In this document: piece by piece, positions 54,915 through 62,994 of the stretch
Layout of the letters: each line of letters opens with the position of its first letter
How positions within the stretch are numbered: the first letter of the stretch is position 1
Source of the DNA: Candidatus Fluviicola riflensis
Lineage (GTDB): Bacteria > Bacteroidota > Bacteroidia > Flavobacteriales_D > Crocinitomicaceae
Reading direction: 5' to 3'
DNA length: 64,000 bases
Assembly: GCA_002243285.1 (NCBI GenBank)
Contig: CP022585.1
Span: forward strand, 1,786,641-1,850,640
Notes under the pieces: generated by a model
What the model was told of the DNA's origin: nothing
The model's database searches: none
Seen by the model: the letters and a program-made list of their open reading frames with translations, nothing else
Position numbers and translations under genes: made by a program

Positions 54915-56369
54915 ATGGAGAATGAATCACTGATCGACCACACTACAACAGAGAATCACATCCAAAAAGGAAACAAACGCACCATCCGCGGTTGGGTGAT
55001 GTACGATTGGGCAAACTCTGTTTACAACCTGGTGATTTCGTCAGCTATTTTCCCGATTTTCTACGATACGGTAACGACTAATCATTTTACTGAAAACTAT
55101 AATAAAGCGAACGGTTATCAATTAGACAAAGCTTTGCCTGAGGGAATGAACGTAACCGTCAATTTCTTCGGATTAGAAGTTTCCAATTCGGCCTTGATGA
55201 GTTTTGTGCTTTCCGCTTCATTTTTGCTGGTTTCCTTTTTATCTCCTTTGCTTTCGGGGATTGCCGATTACCGTGGAAACAAAAAACGTTTCCTCCAATT
55301 CTTCTGTTATTTAGGCGCAACAGCCTGTATTTCCTTGTTCTTTTTCAATGATTTATTGAAAAGCGATCTGATCGAAGTCGGCTTGCTGAGTTTATTTATT
55401 GCAAGCATTGGTTTCTGGAACAGTTTGGTATTCTACAATTCATACCTGCCCGAGATTGCTGAACCAAAAGACCACGATAAGATTTCTGCCCGCGGATTTT
55501 CAATGGGCTATTTCGGATCGATGTTGTTGCTAATTATTTGTCTCCTGTTAATAAAGATTCCTGCATTGACGTTTAATTATTTCGACGACATTACAACGGA
55601 AAAAATTGAAGCAATGCCGGTGAAATTCTGTTTCATCCTCGTAGGAATCTGGTGGATTGCTTTTTCACAGATCACGTATCGCGTATTACCGAATACGACA
55701 TCGAACCGAATAAAGGAAAAAGGATACATCTGGAAAGGATTCTCTGAATTGAAAAAAGTGTTTTTCGAATTCCGCAAGACATTTCGTTTGAAACGCTATT
55801 TGGCAGCATTTTTCTTTTTCAATACAGGTGTACAAACCGTAATGTTGATGGCAACTTATTTCGCGAAAAAGGAAATCGATTGGCCCATTGATTCAACTAC
55901 TGGTAAACCGAACGACAGCGGATTGATCATCGCGATTCTGTTGATTCAGCTATTAGGCGCGGCCGGAGCGTTTATTATGTCACGTGTATCGCAACGAATT
56001 GGAAACATCAAAACATTGGGTATTTCGATTGTGATTTGGATTGGTGTGTGCGGCGGTGCATTCCTGATTCATACACCATTTGAATTTTACGCTCTGGCGT
56101 GTACCGTGGGAATCGTAATGGGTGGTGTACAGGCAATGGCGCGTTCTACCTATTCGAAATTTTTACCCGAAACCGAAGATCACGCCAGTTATTTCTCGTT
56201 CTACGACGCTACCGAAAAAATCGGGATCGTGTGTGGCACCTTGTTTTTCGGGACCATGGAATTGGTGTTCAACGATATGCGTTTCTCCGTATTATCGGTC
56301 GCATTCTTTTTCGTGGTGGGATTATTGATGTTGTTCCGCGTTCCGAAGGAAGAACGGGCGTTGGTGTAA
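54915..56369 (+). CDS. MFS permease of the UMF1/Atg22-like family
   Basis: 484 residues with about 12 membrane helices. The N-terminal signature RGWVMYDWANSVYNLVISS and the later GIVMGGVQAMARSTYSKFLP are typical of Atg22-like/UMF1 transporters, some of which move amino acids or organic acids. A large loop (about 60-85) follows helix 1. It closes the five-gene operon; REP palindrome 56398-56422 lies 28 bases after the stop and could act as its terminator because ATTTTTTG follows the stem. Confidence 0.9.
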   Translation: MENESLIDHTTTENHIQKGNKRTIRGWVMYDWANSVYNLVISSAIFPIFYDTVTTNHFTENYNKANGYQLDKALPEGMNVTVNFFGLEVSNSALMSFVLSASFLLVSFLSPLLSGIADYRGNKKRFLQFFCYLGATACISLFFFNDLLKSDLIEVGLLSLFIASIGFWNSLVFYNSYLPEIAEPKDHDKISARGFSMGYFGSMLLLIICLLLIKIPALTFNYFDDITTEKIEAMPVKFCFILVGIWWIAFSQITYRVLPNTTSNRIKEKGYIWKGFSELKKVFFEFRKTFRLKRYLAAFFFFNTGVQTVMLMATYFAKKEIDWPIDSTTGKPNDSGLIIAILLIQLLGAAGAFIMSRVSQRIGNIKTLGISIVIWIGVCGGAFLIHTPFEFYALACTVGIVMGGVQAMARSTYSKFLPETEDHASYFSFYDATEKIGIVCGTLFFGTMELVFNDMRFSVLSVAFFFVVGLLMLFRVPKEERALV

Positions 56370-56397
56370 ATTTCATTATCATTTTATTTGATGTAGT

Positions 56398-56422
56398 GTA
56401 GGCGCGGGACGCATCCCGCGCC
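56398..56422 (+). repeat. REP palindrome, family B copy 1
   Basis: GTA followed by a 9-base GGCGCGGGA/TCCCGCGCC stem with a CGCA loop. A T6 run begins two bases later, so it may also stop transcription. Paired with the inverted copy at 56475. Confidence 0.9.
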
Positions 56423-56474
56423 ATTTTTTGTGTACATAAATTCATCATTGTTTATTCCATTCATTTTATTCATG

Positions 56475-56499
56475 GGCGCGGGACGCATCCCGCGCCTAC
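56475..56499 (-). repeat. REP palindrome, family B copy 2
   Basis: Same stem in inverted orientation, ending CCTAC. With copy 1 it forms a head-to-head REP pair upstream of the RAYT gene. Confidence 0.9.
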
Positions 56500-56554
56500 A
56501 TATGTAACGTTATGATTGTTTGGGAAATTCCCCGGAAATGCGTATTTTAAATCT

Positions 56555-57058
56555 ATGTCAGATAAATTTAAAGGCATTTACCGAAACGGAACAAACCGAT
56601 TGATCGGTTATGATTACGGTAGCCCAAACGATTATTTCATTACCATTTGCGTGAAAGGACGAATCCCTGTTTTTGGGAAAATAACCGATTCCACGATGCA
56701 ATTATCACCGTTGGGAATTCAGGCTGAAAATGAATGGAAAAAATCAATTTCGTTAAGGCCGGATACAAACATTTTAATGGGTGAATTTGTGGTAATGCCG
56801 GACCATTTTCATGCGATTATCACGTTAGGTGAAAATCAATTTAACCAGCAATTTTCATCAAATTCCATGGGAATTCAATCACAGAATATCGGATCAATTA
56901 TTCGGGGATTTAAGGCCGCGGTTACAACATATGCACGAATCAAGGATATTCCGTTCGAATGGCAATCGCGGTATTATGATCGGATCATTCGTGATGAAAC
57001 GGAATATGGTAATGTTGAAAAATATATACGGAATAATGTCAAAAATTGGAAACCGTAG
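56555..57058 (+). CDS. REP-associated tyrosine transposase (RAYT, IS200/IS605-like Y1)
   Basis: 167 residues from ATG 56555; a TTG 13 codons upstream is rejected. The HUH motif is MPDHFHAI near residue 78. The catalytic tyrosine is probably in EKYIRNN close to the C-terminus; a WQSRYYDRIIRDE segment, conserved in RAYTs, precedes it. RAYTs nick and join single-stranded REP hairpins. Here the gene is bracketed by two inverted REP pairs (56398/56475 and 57055/57191), and its TAG stop is the TAG of REP copy 3. It looks intact. Confidence 0.93.
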   Translation: MSDKFKGIYRNGTNRLIGYDYGSPNDYFITICVKGRIPVFGKITDSTMQLSPLGIQAENEWKKSISLRPDTNILMGEFVVMPDHFHAIITLGENQFNQQFSSNSMGIQSQNIGSIIRGFKAAVTTYARIKDIPFEWQSRYYDRIIRDETEYGNVEKYIRNNVKNWKP

Positions 57059-57079
57059 GCGCGGGACGCATCCCGCGCC
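57055..57079 (+). repeat. REP palindrome, family B copy 3 (supplies the RAYT stop codon)
   Basis: Identical to copy 1 over 25 bases. Bases 57056-57058 are the TAG stop of the RAYT gene. Confidence 0.9.
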
Positions 57080-57112
57080 ATATTTACACCAAAATTATTT
57101 TTTTGGAACAAA

Positions 57113-57152
57113 CCAAATCAATGAATGGAATTAATTCCATTCATTGATTTGG
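57113..57152. repeat. Perfect 40-base palindrome
   Basis: Each half is CCAAATCAATGAATGGAATT or its exact complement, with no loop and no mismatch. It lies between REP copies 3 and 4 and has no following T tract. Confidence 0.9.
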
Positions 57153-57190
57153 TAATTGTTTTCATCATGCATTCATTTCATTAATGTATG

Positions 57191-57215
57191 GGCGCGGGAT
57201 GCGTCCCACGCCTAC
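57191..57215 (-). repeat. REP palindrome, family B copy 4 (degenerate)
   Basis: Inverted copy with three substitutions (GGGATGCGTCCCACG core), ending CCTAC. Confidence 0.85.
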
Positions 57216-57236
57216 GGTAACGTATAATAAATTCAT

Positions 57237-57271
57237 AAAAAAATCCCGTCCGCCTTAGGCGGACGGGATTT
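57237..57271 (-). terminator. Palindromic terminator after the thioredoxin-like gene
   Basis: Fifteen-base perfect arms (57241-57255 and 57257-57271) around one base, followed on the minus strand by a T run. Shares the CCGTCCGCCT core with the terminator at 7857-7892. Confidence 0.88.
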
Positions 57272-57290
57272 CAATTACAAATAACAATAA

Positions 57291-58808
57291 TCAATGTGCC
57301 TCTTCCTCAGGATCGGGCGGGAACAATTTCACAGGATCTTTGATTTCCTGCAAACGATCCAACATATCTTCCAATTGGGAAATGGTCAATTGCTTGGCGA
57401 TAATTTTTTTGTCCTTATCCAACACAATGATGCGCGGTGTGGCGTACAAATCATAGGTTGTTGAATAATTCAACGATTCGATGTTGGTGTATTTCGGTAC
57501 AAACTGACGCGCATCCTCCAAGGCTGCTTCGTAGAGTTTTTGGGTCAATGCGACGTTGATAAATGACAATCCGTTATCCTTGATAAACTTCTTCCATTTT
57601 TCGTAATCGTCACCGGTTGCTTTTCCTACCGAAAACACTTCCACGTTGCGGGCTTTCAATTTTTCGGCGTACAATTTTTGCAATTTCGGTGTCACTTTTT
57701 TACAGTGTCCGCATTCCGGATCCCAGAAATACAAGATCGTGTAATCTGATTTCAAACTCATGAAATCACGCCAAACGTTGTTCGTATCCGGCAAGATCAC
57801 ATTCGGTGGAACCATTCCCTGCAAGATTCGCTTCTTTACAGGAATGTCTTCGCACGCAGTGGTGAGTTTGTCTTCCGACATCCAGAATGCAGGCGATTTA
57901 CCACTTTCGTCGCGTGCGCAGTAATAGCGATCCACCATTAACACGTAGACTTTGTCTATTCCCATTTGGGTTGATTTCGCTGCCCAGTTGGTCAGGTAAT
58001 CTACGTGGTATTTGAAAACTTCACTGCCTTTTTTGAGTCCGTCGATGAACGGGAAGGCGATAGCTAAAATAGAATCGGGATGCGGCACAATCATGGTTTT
58101 ACCGTAGAAGAATTCTGTTTTCTGGTGAAAAACCGGTGTGTTTACCAAACGATCATCATTCAGGTCAATGTTATCCCAGAAATGCTTGCGGTAATAGTTT
58201 AACTGCCACATGTGGTCGATCACTTCGCCTTTTTCGTTTTTCGGAGCATCAGGAATTTTGACATCAATCGACATCTTGATGATTTTACTCACCAGTTTCT
58301 GATCGTGTAATTTGATGATGCTATCCTGGTAAGCCGAAACTCCTTTTGAAATGACTTCCAGTTGTTTGGCGAGCAAATCGTATTGCGGATCTTCTTTTTT
58401 CAAGCCTTCTTGCTTCGTTTTGAGCGCTGTGGCTTTTACGCGTTGCGACTGAAGAAACTGCACGTAAGACACAAACACTTTGTTTTCGTCCGATTTTTTG
58501 ACCTTCATCTGGCCAATGAGGTTGGTGTCGGCAGTTTCGATGTTGATTTCTTCGTTGTTGTTCACGATGAACTCGAAGTATTTTTGCCCCGGCATGTACA
58601 ATGCAAACATACCCGGTTTTAGATTTTTGGTGTCAAATTCGATTACACCGGACTTTGATATAGCCGTGTCCGCGTAGTACAATCCTTTTCCGTAATAACG
58701 TGTCAGGAAAACGGTTGTGTCTTTCAAACCTGCAACTTTAAATCGCATTTTTTGACCGAAACCGAGTGTAGCAGTGCAGATAAATAATAACAATAATAAG
58801 TTTCTCAT
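57291..58808 (-). CDS. TlpA-like thioredoxin-fold protein with DUF4369/DUF5106-type region
   Basis: 505 residues. The signal peptide ends GFGQ (about residue 19). The N-terminal part (about 20-130) is DUF4369-like; a long helical middle resembles DUF5106. The C-terminal ~150 residues are a TlpA/thioredoxin fold with active site DPECGHCKK near residue 364; the CGHC dipeptide matches protein disulfide isomerase rather than the usual CPxC of TlpA. It should act in periplasmic thiol-disulfide chemistry. A TACTTTTG box (58844-58851) lies 35 bases upstream of the start and a palindromic terminator follows. Confidence 0.88.
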   Translation of the reverse strand: MRNLLLLLFICTATLGFGQKMRFKVAGLKDTTVFLTRYYGKGLYYADTAISKSGVIEFDTKNLKPGMFALYMPGQKYFEFIVNNNEEINIETADTNLIGQMKVKKSDENKVFVSYVQFLQSQRVKATALKTKQEGLKKEDPQYDLLAKQLEVISKGVSAYQDSIIKLHDQKLVSKIIKMSIDVKIPDAPKNEKGEVIDHMWQLNYYRKHFWDNIDLNDDRLVNTPVFHQKTEFFYGKTMIVPHPDSILAIAFPFIDGLKKGSEVFKYHVDYLTNWAAKSTQMGIDKVYVLMVDRYYCARDESGKSPAFWMSEDKLTTACEDIPVKKRILQGMVPPNVILPDTNNVWRDFMSLKSDYTILYFWDPECGHCKKVTPKLQKLYAEKLKARNVEVFSVGKATGDDYEKWKKFIKDNGLSFINVALTQKLYEAALEDARQFVPKYTNIESLNYSTTYDLYATPRIIVLDKDKKIIAKQLTISQLEDMLDRLQEIKDPVKLFPPDPEEEAH

Positions 58809-58843
58809 AAAATAGCTATTTGTTACAACTAATATAACGTCTA

Positions 58844-58851
58844 CAAAAGTA
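58844..58851 (-). promoter_or_regulatory. -7 box of the thioredoxin-like gene
   Basis: TACTTTTG on the minus strand, an exact TAnnTTTG match. Confidence 0.45.
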
Positions 58852-58876
58852 ATAAAGTCACGGGTTTAACAGAATA

Positions 58877-60058
58877 TTAACCATTATTGGAACGATAAAT
58901 TCCTTTCTTGGCGTTGAGGTACGAAACCAAAGCAAAGATTCCGTATGCAGCCACAAGCGAACCGATGCTGGTTGCCGTAAAAGTGGTGCCGATGTACAAT
59001 CCGCCTTCCTCAAATAAGGTGTCGAGCCAGAATTTAAACAACACGAAGGAAATCAAACTCAGCGTCGCCACAATCCCGAATACCTTGGTGAAATACAGGA
59101 AGAAATGCCGCGTCAATAATTTTGGCGAATAACCCAATCGCAGCAGCGTTCGTACTTCATAGGTGTTTTTGCTTAACAAGAGCTGAAGGTACTGAATCAA
59201 TACCAACCCGGAAACGAAAACGGCAATGACTGAAATACCAAGTACGATCAGGATCAACGTTCCTACCATACTTTTCAAACGGCCGATCACCATTTGTCCG
59301 TTGCGCGATTCAAGGTGTTTCTTTTTTAGCATTTCTTCTACCAGCCCGAATTCACTTTCTTTTCCGGAAATCATCACTTGCGTAATGCGCTGATTGTCAT
59401 CGATTCCGTATTTTTCGTTGGCCCAGCTCATGAATGACTGTGGAACCAAAATGGAGGAAACTTCATTCGTGAAACCGATGATACGCACATTGGCCCATTC
59501 TTTTTCGGTTTCGTTGGAAAGGGTGAATTTGAACTTGATGTCCATCGCTAATTCGTCGCTGACCTGCGGAATTCCACTGGCGCTCATAAATGTATTGAGC
59601 ATCACGAGGAAGTCGCGTGGCATAATGATCGGAACAATCGAATCGCCTTCTTTCCATTTCCATTTATCCGATTTCACATCCAGGAAATCAGGATCTACGG
59701 TTTGAATGAACACATCTGACCGGAATCGGGGAACGAGTTTATCGGCGGTTTCGAAGGAAACATCAAAGTTGTTGGTTTCTACCGGCTGCACATCAATGAT
59801 AAACGGTTCTTTGCGCATGTTTTCCAATTCGCGCATCGTGAAATCCGTTTTAGCAATGTTGAGCGTGTTGGAAGTGGAAACTTTTTTCTGCACGATAATC
59901 GTGTTGGGGCCGAGAATCTCAGCTCCTTCACCGAATTCATTCACTTTTATCAGGTAGTGAATGGAAGTCAATAAAAATGTCATTCCCAGAAAAGCGCCGA
60001 TAATAGCGATGACAAGCTGGGTTTTTTCCTGGTGCCGGAAAAGCAATTTGCGTACCAT
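58877..60058 (-). CDS. FtsX-like ABC transporter permease
   Basis: 393 residues with the MacB/FtsX plan: a first membrane helix (about 15-37), a long extracytoplasmic domain (about 38-265), and three more helices in the C-terminal third. It starts 6 bases after the ATPase gene's stop and forms one transporter with it. FtsX-type permeases act mechanically on lipids, lipoproteins or cell-wall enzymes rather than as ordinary channels. The substrate is not evident. Confidence 0.85.
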   Translation of the reverse strand: MVRKLLFRHQEKTQLVIAIIGAFLGMTFLLTSIHYLIKVNEFGEGAEILGPNTIIVQKKVSTSNTLNIAKTDFTMRELENMRKEPFIIDVQPVETNNFDVSFETADKLVPRFRSDVFIQTVDPDFLDVKSDKWKWKEGDSIVPIIMPRDFLVMLNTFMSASGIPQVSDELAMDIKFKFTLSNETEKEWANVRIIGFTNEVSSILVPQSFMSWANEKYGIDDNQRITQVMISGKESEFGLVEEMLKKKHLESRNGQMVIGRLKSMVGTLILIVLGISVIAVFVSGLVLIQYLQLLLSKNTYEVRTLLRLGYSPKLLTRHFFLYFTKVFGIVATLSLISFVLFKFWLDTLFEEGGLYIGTTFTATSIGSLVAAYGIFALVSYLNAKKGIYRSNNG

Positions 60059-60064
60059 GGCGTA

Positions 60065-60706
60065 TCAGAGTTTAAGTTCGTAATCATAAGGGAAACGCTC
60101 ATCATCATCCAATGACGTGAGTACGAATCCTGCTTTTTGGGCATCGCATTCGGCAGCGATCATTTCCAGGCAACGCACACTGTTGCGCTCATCGAGGTGC
60201 GAAAACGGTTCGTCCATAATAAGCCAGTGAAACGGTTGACAAAGCGCACGAACAATCGCTACACGCTGTTGTTGTCCCATGGAAAGTAAGCCGCAGCTAT
60301 CGTTCCATTTGTGGTCGATTTCAAGAACAGCCAGCAGGTTTTTGATTTCCTGTTCGGTTTTGAAATCGGTGAGCTGATTTTTCAGCAATAAATTCTCTGC
60401 AACCGATAAGTTGTGAAAGAGCTGCAGGTCCTGGAAAACAGTTGCGATTTTGCGTTGCCTGATTTGCACCCATTCATCTACTGAAAACGATTGAATGTCA
60501 CGATCATCATAACGAACAATGCCATCATAATCGGTTCTGATGCCAAAAACGGTCATGGCAAAAGTCGATTTACCTTTACCGCTCGAGGCATTGAGCAGGA
60601 TTTTGTGTCCGCCTTTCAATGATACTTTACTTCCCCAAATGCTATCCGAACTATGTTCGATAGAGGCAAGCGGATGGGGCATTACGTTTTCAAAATGTAT
60701 GTCCAT
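60065..60706 (-). CDS. ABC transporter ATP-binding protein
   Basis: 213 residues. Walker A reads NASSGKGKST, with Ala where the first Gly normally stands; signature LSMGQQQR; Walker B LIMDEPFSHLD; H-loop absent or degenerate near LTSLDDDE, where a TSHD-like His would be expected. It energises the FtsX-like permease encoded downstream. The altered Walker A and missing H-loop His may slow ATP hydrolysis, but this is inference. Confidence 0.85.
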   Translation of the reverse strand: MDIHFENVMPHPLASIEHSSDSIWGSKVSLKGGHKILLNASSGKGKSTFAMTVFGIRTDYDGIVRYDDRDIQSFSVDEWVQIRQRKIATVFQDLQLFHNLSVAENLLLKNQLTDFKTEQEIKNLLAVLEIDHKWNDSCGLLSMGQQQRVAIVRALCQPFHWLIMDEPFSHLDERNSVRCLEMIAAECDAQKAGFVLTSLDDDERFPYDYELKL

Positions 60707-60759
60707 GGTTTGTGGATTTATCAGAGGAAATTCAAGAATCGTTCCAAGTTTTCAGTTGG

Positions 60760-61659
60760 TTAGTTATCAATCAATTGCAGAATTTCTCCGAGCATCTTTT
60801 TTGTGTCGCTGTACGGAATCCAGGCAGCTTCGGGATGGCGTTTGAACCAGGTAAGCTGCCGTTTGGCGTAATTGCGGGTATGTTGTTTGATTTTGTCGAT
60901 ACTCGTTTGCCAATCGGATGTTCCGTCAAGATAGTCAAATAGTTCATTGTAACCTACGGTTTGAAGTGAAGCCAATTCTTTGAACGAATATACAGATTTG
61001 ACTTCATCTAACAGCCCGTCGGCGAGCATGTTATCCACACGCTGGTTGATTCGCTGGTACAACTGTTCGCGTGAATGTTCAATTACAAAACGTCGGGTTG
61101 TAAACGGCCGCGGAGCGGGTTTGTTTTGGCGCCAGGCGGAAAACGGTTTCCCGGTAGAACGGATGACTTCCAACGCACGTAAAATCCGGGCGGAATTATC
61201 ACGATCTACTTCAGCGAAGTATTCAGGATCTGTTTGCTTCAATTCTTCCAAAAGAGGAGCAAGGCCGTTTTCGTCCAGTTCCGAACGCAGTTGCAGCTGC
61301 ATTTCCGGATTTGTGGGAATAGGGTCGAGGCCGATACACAACGCATCGATGAATAGACCTGAGCCACCAACTACGACAACATTCCGGTAATCTTTCAAGG
61401 TCGTTTGCAGTAATTCCATCGCTTCCTGCGCGAATTGAGCGGCCGTCACCGGCTGGTGAATGGAATGGGAGTCAACAAAATAATGCGGAATTCCCTGCAT
61501 TTCTTCAACGGTCGGTTTTGCGGTCCCGATGGCGATTTCGGTGTAAAACTGACGGGAATCGGCAGAAATGACGACTGTATTGAGATGCTGCGCCAACGCT
61601 ACGCCAAGAGCCGTTTTACCACTGGCAGTTGCACCTTCAATAACGATCAGTTGTTGCAT
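60760..61659 (-). CDS. miaA: tRNA dimethylallyltransferase
   Basis: 299 residues, standard length. It adds the isopentenyl group to A37 of tRNAs reading UNN codons. The P-loop is GATASGKT at 9-16; DSRQFY at 35-40 (the common form is DSRQVY); IGTAKPT follows; the C-terminal tRNA-binding region has TVGYNELFDYLDG and RNYAKRQLTWFKRHP. Confidence 0.95.
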   Translation of the reverse strand: MQQLIVIEGATASGKTALGVALAQHLNTVVISADSRQFYTEIAIGTAKPTVEEMQGIPHYFVDSHSIHQPVTAAQFAQEAMELLQTTLKDYRNVVVVGGSGLFIDALCIGLDPIPTNPEMQLQLRSELDENGLAPLLEELKQTDPEYFAEVDRDNSARILRALEVIRSTGKPFSAWRQNKPAPRPFTTRRFVIEHSREQLYQRINQRVDNMLADGLLDEVKSVYSFKELASLQTVGYNELFDYLDGTSDWQTSIDKIKQHTRNYAKRQLTWFKRHPEAAWIPYSDTKKMLGEILQLIDN

Positions 61660-61710
61660 GGGGTAAAAATAGGGGGAATATTATTCGGGAGGCAGTAAAT
61701 ATTTTGAATT

Positions 61711-62082
61711 TTACTTATTGTCAAGATCTTCATTTTCAATTCTACATTTTTTTATAAACTTCAAAAATGACAATCTATGAAGACACTTAGGACAAAAGTG
61801 ATCAAAGTGCAGTTCATTATTTGGTATTTCTTTTACAAAATTGAAATCATTTAACCCAATTCTTTTTCCTTTTTTAAATCCAAAATAGGTCACATCATAT
61901 GAGCTAAAATCAACATCGCAAAAGTCACAGAGAATCAATCGTTGATCAAAATAAACCTCGTATTCAGTAAATTTTTGTGTACGATAATGATTTAATTTTG
62001 TTGAGTTTCCACCGCAATTCATACAGGGTGATACCTTTCTTGAAATAAGTTCTGTTTCGCAGATAGGACATTCTAATTTCAT
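61711..62082 (-). CDS. Small zinc-ribbon protein
   Basis: 123 residues with four CxxC knuckles at C5/C8, C20/C23, C52/C55 and C97/C100, enough for two zinc sites. No enzymatic motif. The gene is AT-rich, like everything to its right. Function unknown; zinc ribbons of this kind may bind nucleic acid or partner proteins. Confidence 0.65.
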   Translation of the reverse strand: MKLECPICETELISRKVSPCMNCGGNSTKLNHYRTQKFTEYEVYFDQRLILCDFCDVDFSSYDVTYFGFKKGKRIGLNDFNFVKEIPNNELHFDHFCPKCLHRLSFLKFIKKCRIENEDLDNK

Positions 62083-62135
62083 ATAAAAAGGTGTAGGGAA
62101 GATTTGAGTAATGCAGTGATTGATTCCAGCGGAGT

Positions 62136-62543
62136 TTACTTTTTTAAATATTCTCCTGCAGTTAAAACCGGAATTTTTGAACTCTTGAAATCCTTTTTAT
62201 TTCGTGTGATGATAATATCTGCTTCATTGTTCATTGCAACAAAATATTGTAGTCCATCTTCAAAATCTTCGAATTCCGATGCCAATGCCAATTCAATAGC
62301 TTTGTCTTCGAGTGGAAGAACAGTAACGAGAACTTTGAATTTTGCCATGTACTTTTTTGCATTCACTTCTTTATGATGTTTTACTATGGAGTAGTAGGCG
62401 TTTGCAAAGGAAAGAGAGGAAATACACAGTTGAATTTCATTTTTATCGCTCAAGGTAAATAAATCCTGAGCGTCTTTGTAAAAAGGTTCGCGTTTCCCTA
62501 AAAGATCAATAATGACATTTGTATCAACAAAAACGTTCTCCAT
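62136..62543 (-). CDS. PIN-domain toxin (VapC-like)
   Basis: 135 residues. PIN-fold acidic residues: D7 in FVDTNVIIDLL, a central Glu in LASEFEDFEDG, and D in ITRNKKDFK. It would be an RNase toxin. Its ATG shares one base with the stop of the preceding small DNA-binding-type protein (TAATG), the classic toxin-antitoxin arrangement. Confidence 0.85.
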   Translation of the reverse strand: MENVFVDTNVIIDLLGKREPFYKDAQDLFTLSDKNEIQLCISSLSFANAYYSIVKHHKEVNAKKYMAKFKVLVTVLPLEDKAIELALASEFEDFEDGLQYFVAMNNEADIIITRNKKDFKSSKIPVLTAGEYLKK

Positions 62544-62782
62544 TAGGAATACTTTTTAGTGATATAATCCCTGTAATCTTTCTTTTCATCATAATCACTT
62601 GGAATGATTCCGGTTAAACTTTCAACCAATGAACTAACAGAAGATTTCTGTTTTGTTTTACGTGTTAACGAATCAAGGTAATTTTCTATGAGCTTAGAAA
62701 GGCTAACATGATTGTCCTTCGCATAGCTTTTGGCGTGCTCGATGACACTTTTATCAAGATTTAATGTGAGCTTCGTGTTCAT
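62543..62782 (-). CDS. Antitoxin partner of the PIN protein (DUF6364-like, RHH-type)
   Basis: 79 residues. The N-terminus reads TKLTLNLDKSVIEHAKSYAKDN, a ribbon-helix-helix-like start, and the tail (IIPSDYDEKKDYRDYITKKY) is typical of DUF6364 antitoxins of Bacteroidetes. It would bind and neutralise the PIN toxin and repress the operon. A TATATTTG box at 62800-62807 lies 18 bases before the start. Confidence 0.8.
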   Translation of the reverse strand: MNTKLTLNLDKSVIEHAKSYAKDNHVSLSKLIENYLDSLTRKTKQKSSVSSLVESLTGIIPSDYDEKKDYRDYITKKYS

Positions 62783-62799
62783 GATAATTTGTTTACGTA

Positions 62800-62807
62800 C
62801 AAATATA
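62800..62807 (-). promoter_or_regulatory. -7 box of the toxin-antitoxin operon
   Basis: TATATTTG on the minus strand, an exact TAnnTTTG match. Inverted AT-rich sequence around it could be the antitoxin operator. Confidence 0.5.
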
Positions 62808-62859
62808 AATAATTATCACGTGTAATTTTGATTTTTAGGTGATTTTTTCTTAGAACTTA

Positions 62860-62991
62860 GGTTTTGCGGCTACAAGAAGTTGGTGATTTTGGAGACGAAA
62901 ACTGTCTGCCAGCACGGAACTTGATACGAAGCACAAAACTTCATTTAAGCACTGACCCCGTTTTTTTTGCCAAACGCTTGTTATGGTGCGC
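62860..62991. repeat. Cassette-boundary-like noncoding segment, left
   Basis: GC-richer than the flanking genes. It contains a GTTTTGCGGCTACAAGAAG-type stretch (from 62862 on) and ends with GTTATGGTGCGC at 62980-62991, four bases before the HEPN-like gene's stop. Its mirror image GCGCCATAAC occurs at 63956-63965. Confidence 0.5.
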
Positions 62992-62994
62992 TTT

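Noticed and set aside
56516..56554. Upstream TTG start for the RAYT gene
   Set aside because: The added residues are not conserved-looking and an ATG follows at the start of the family-typical sequence.
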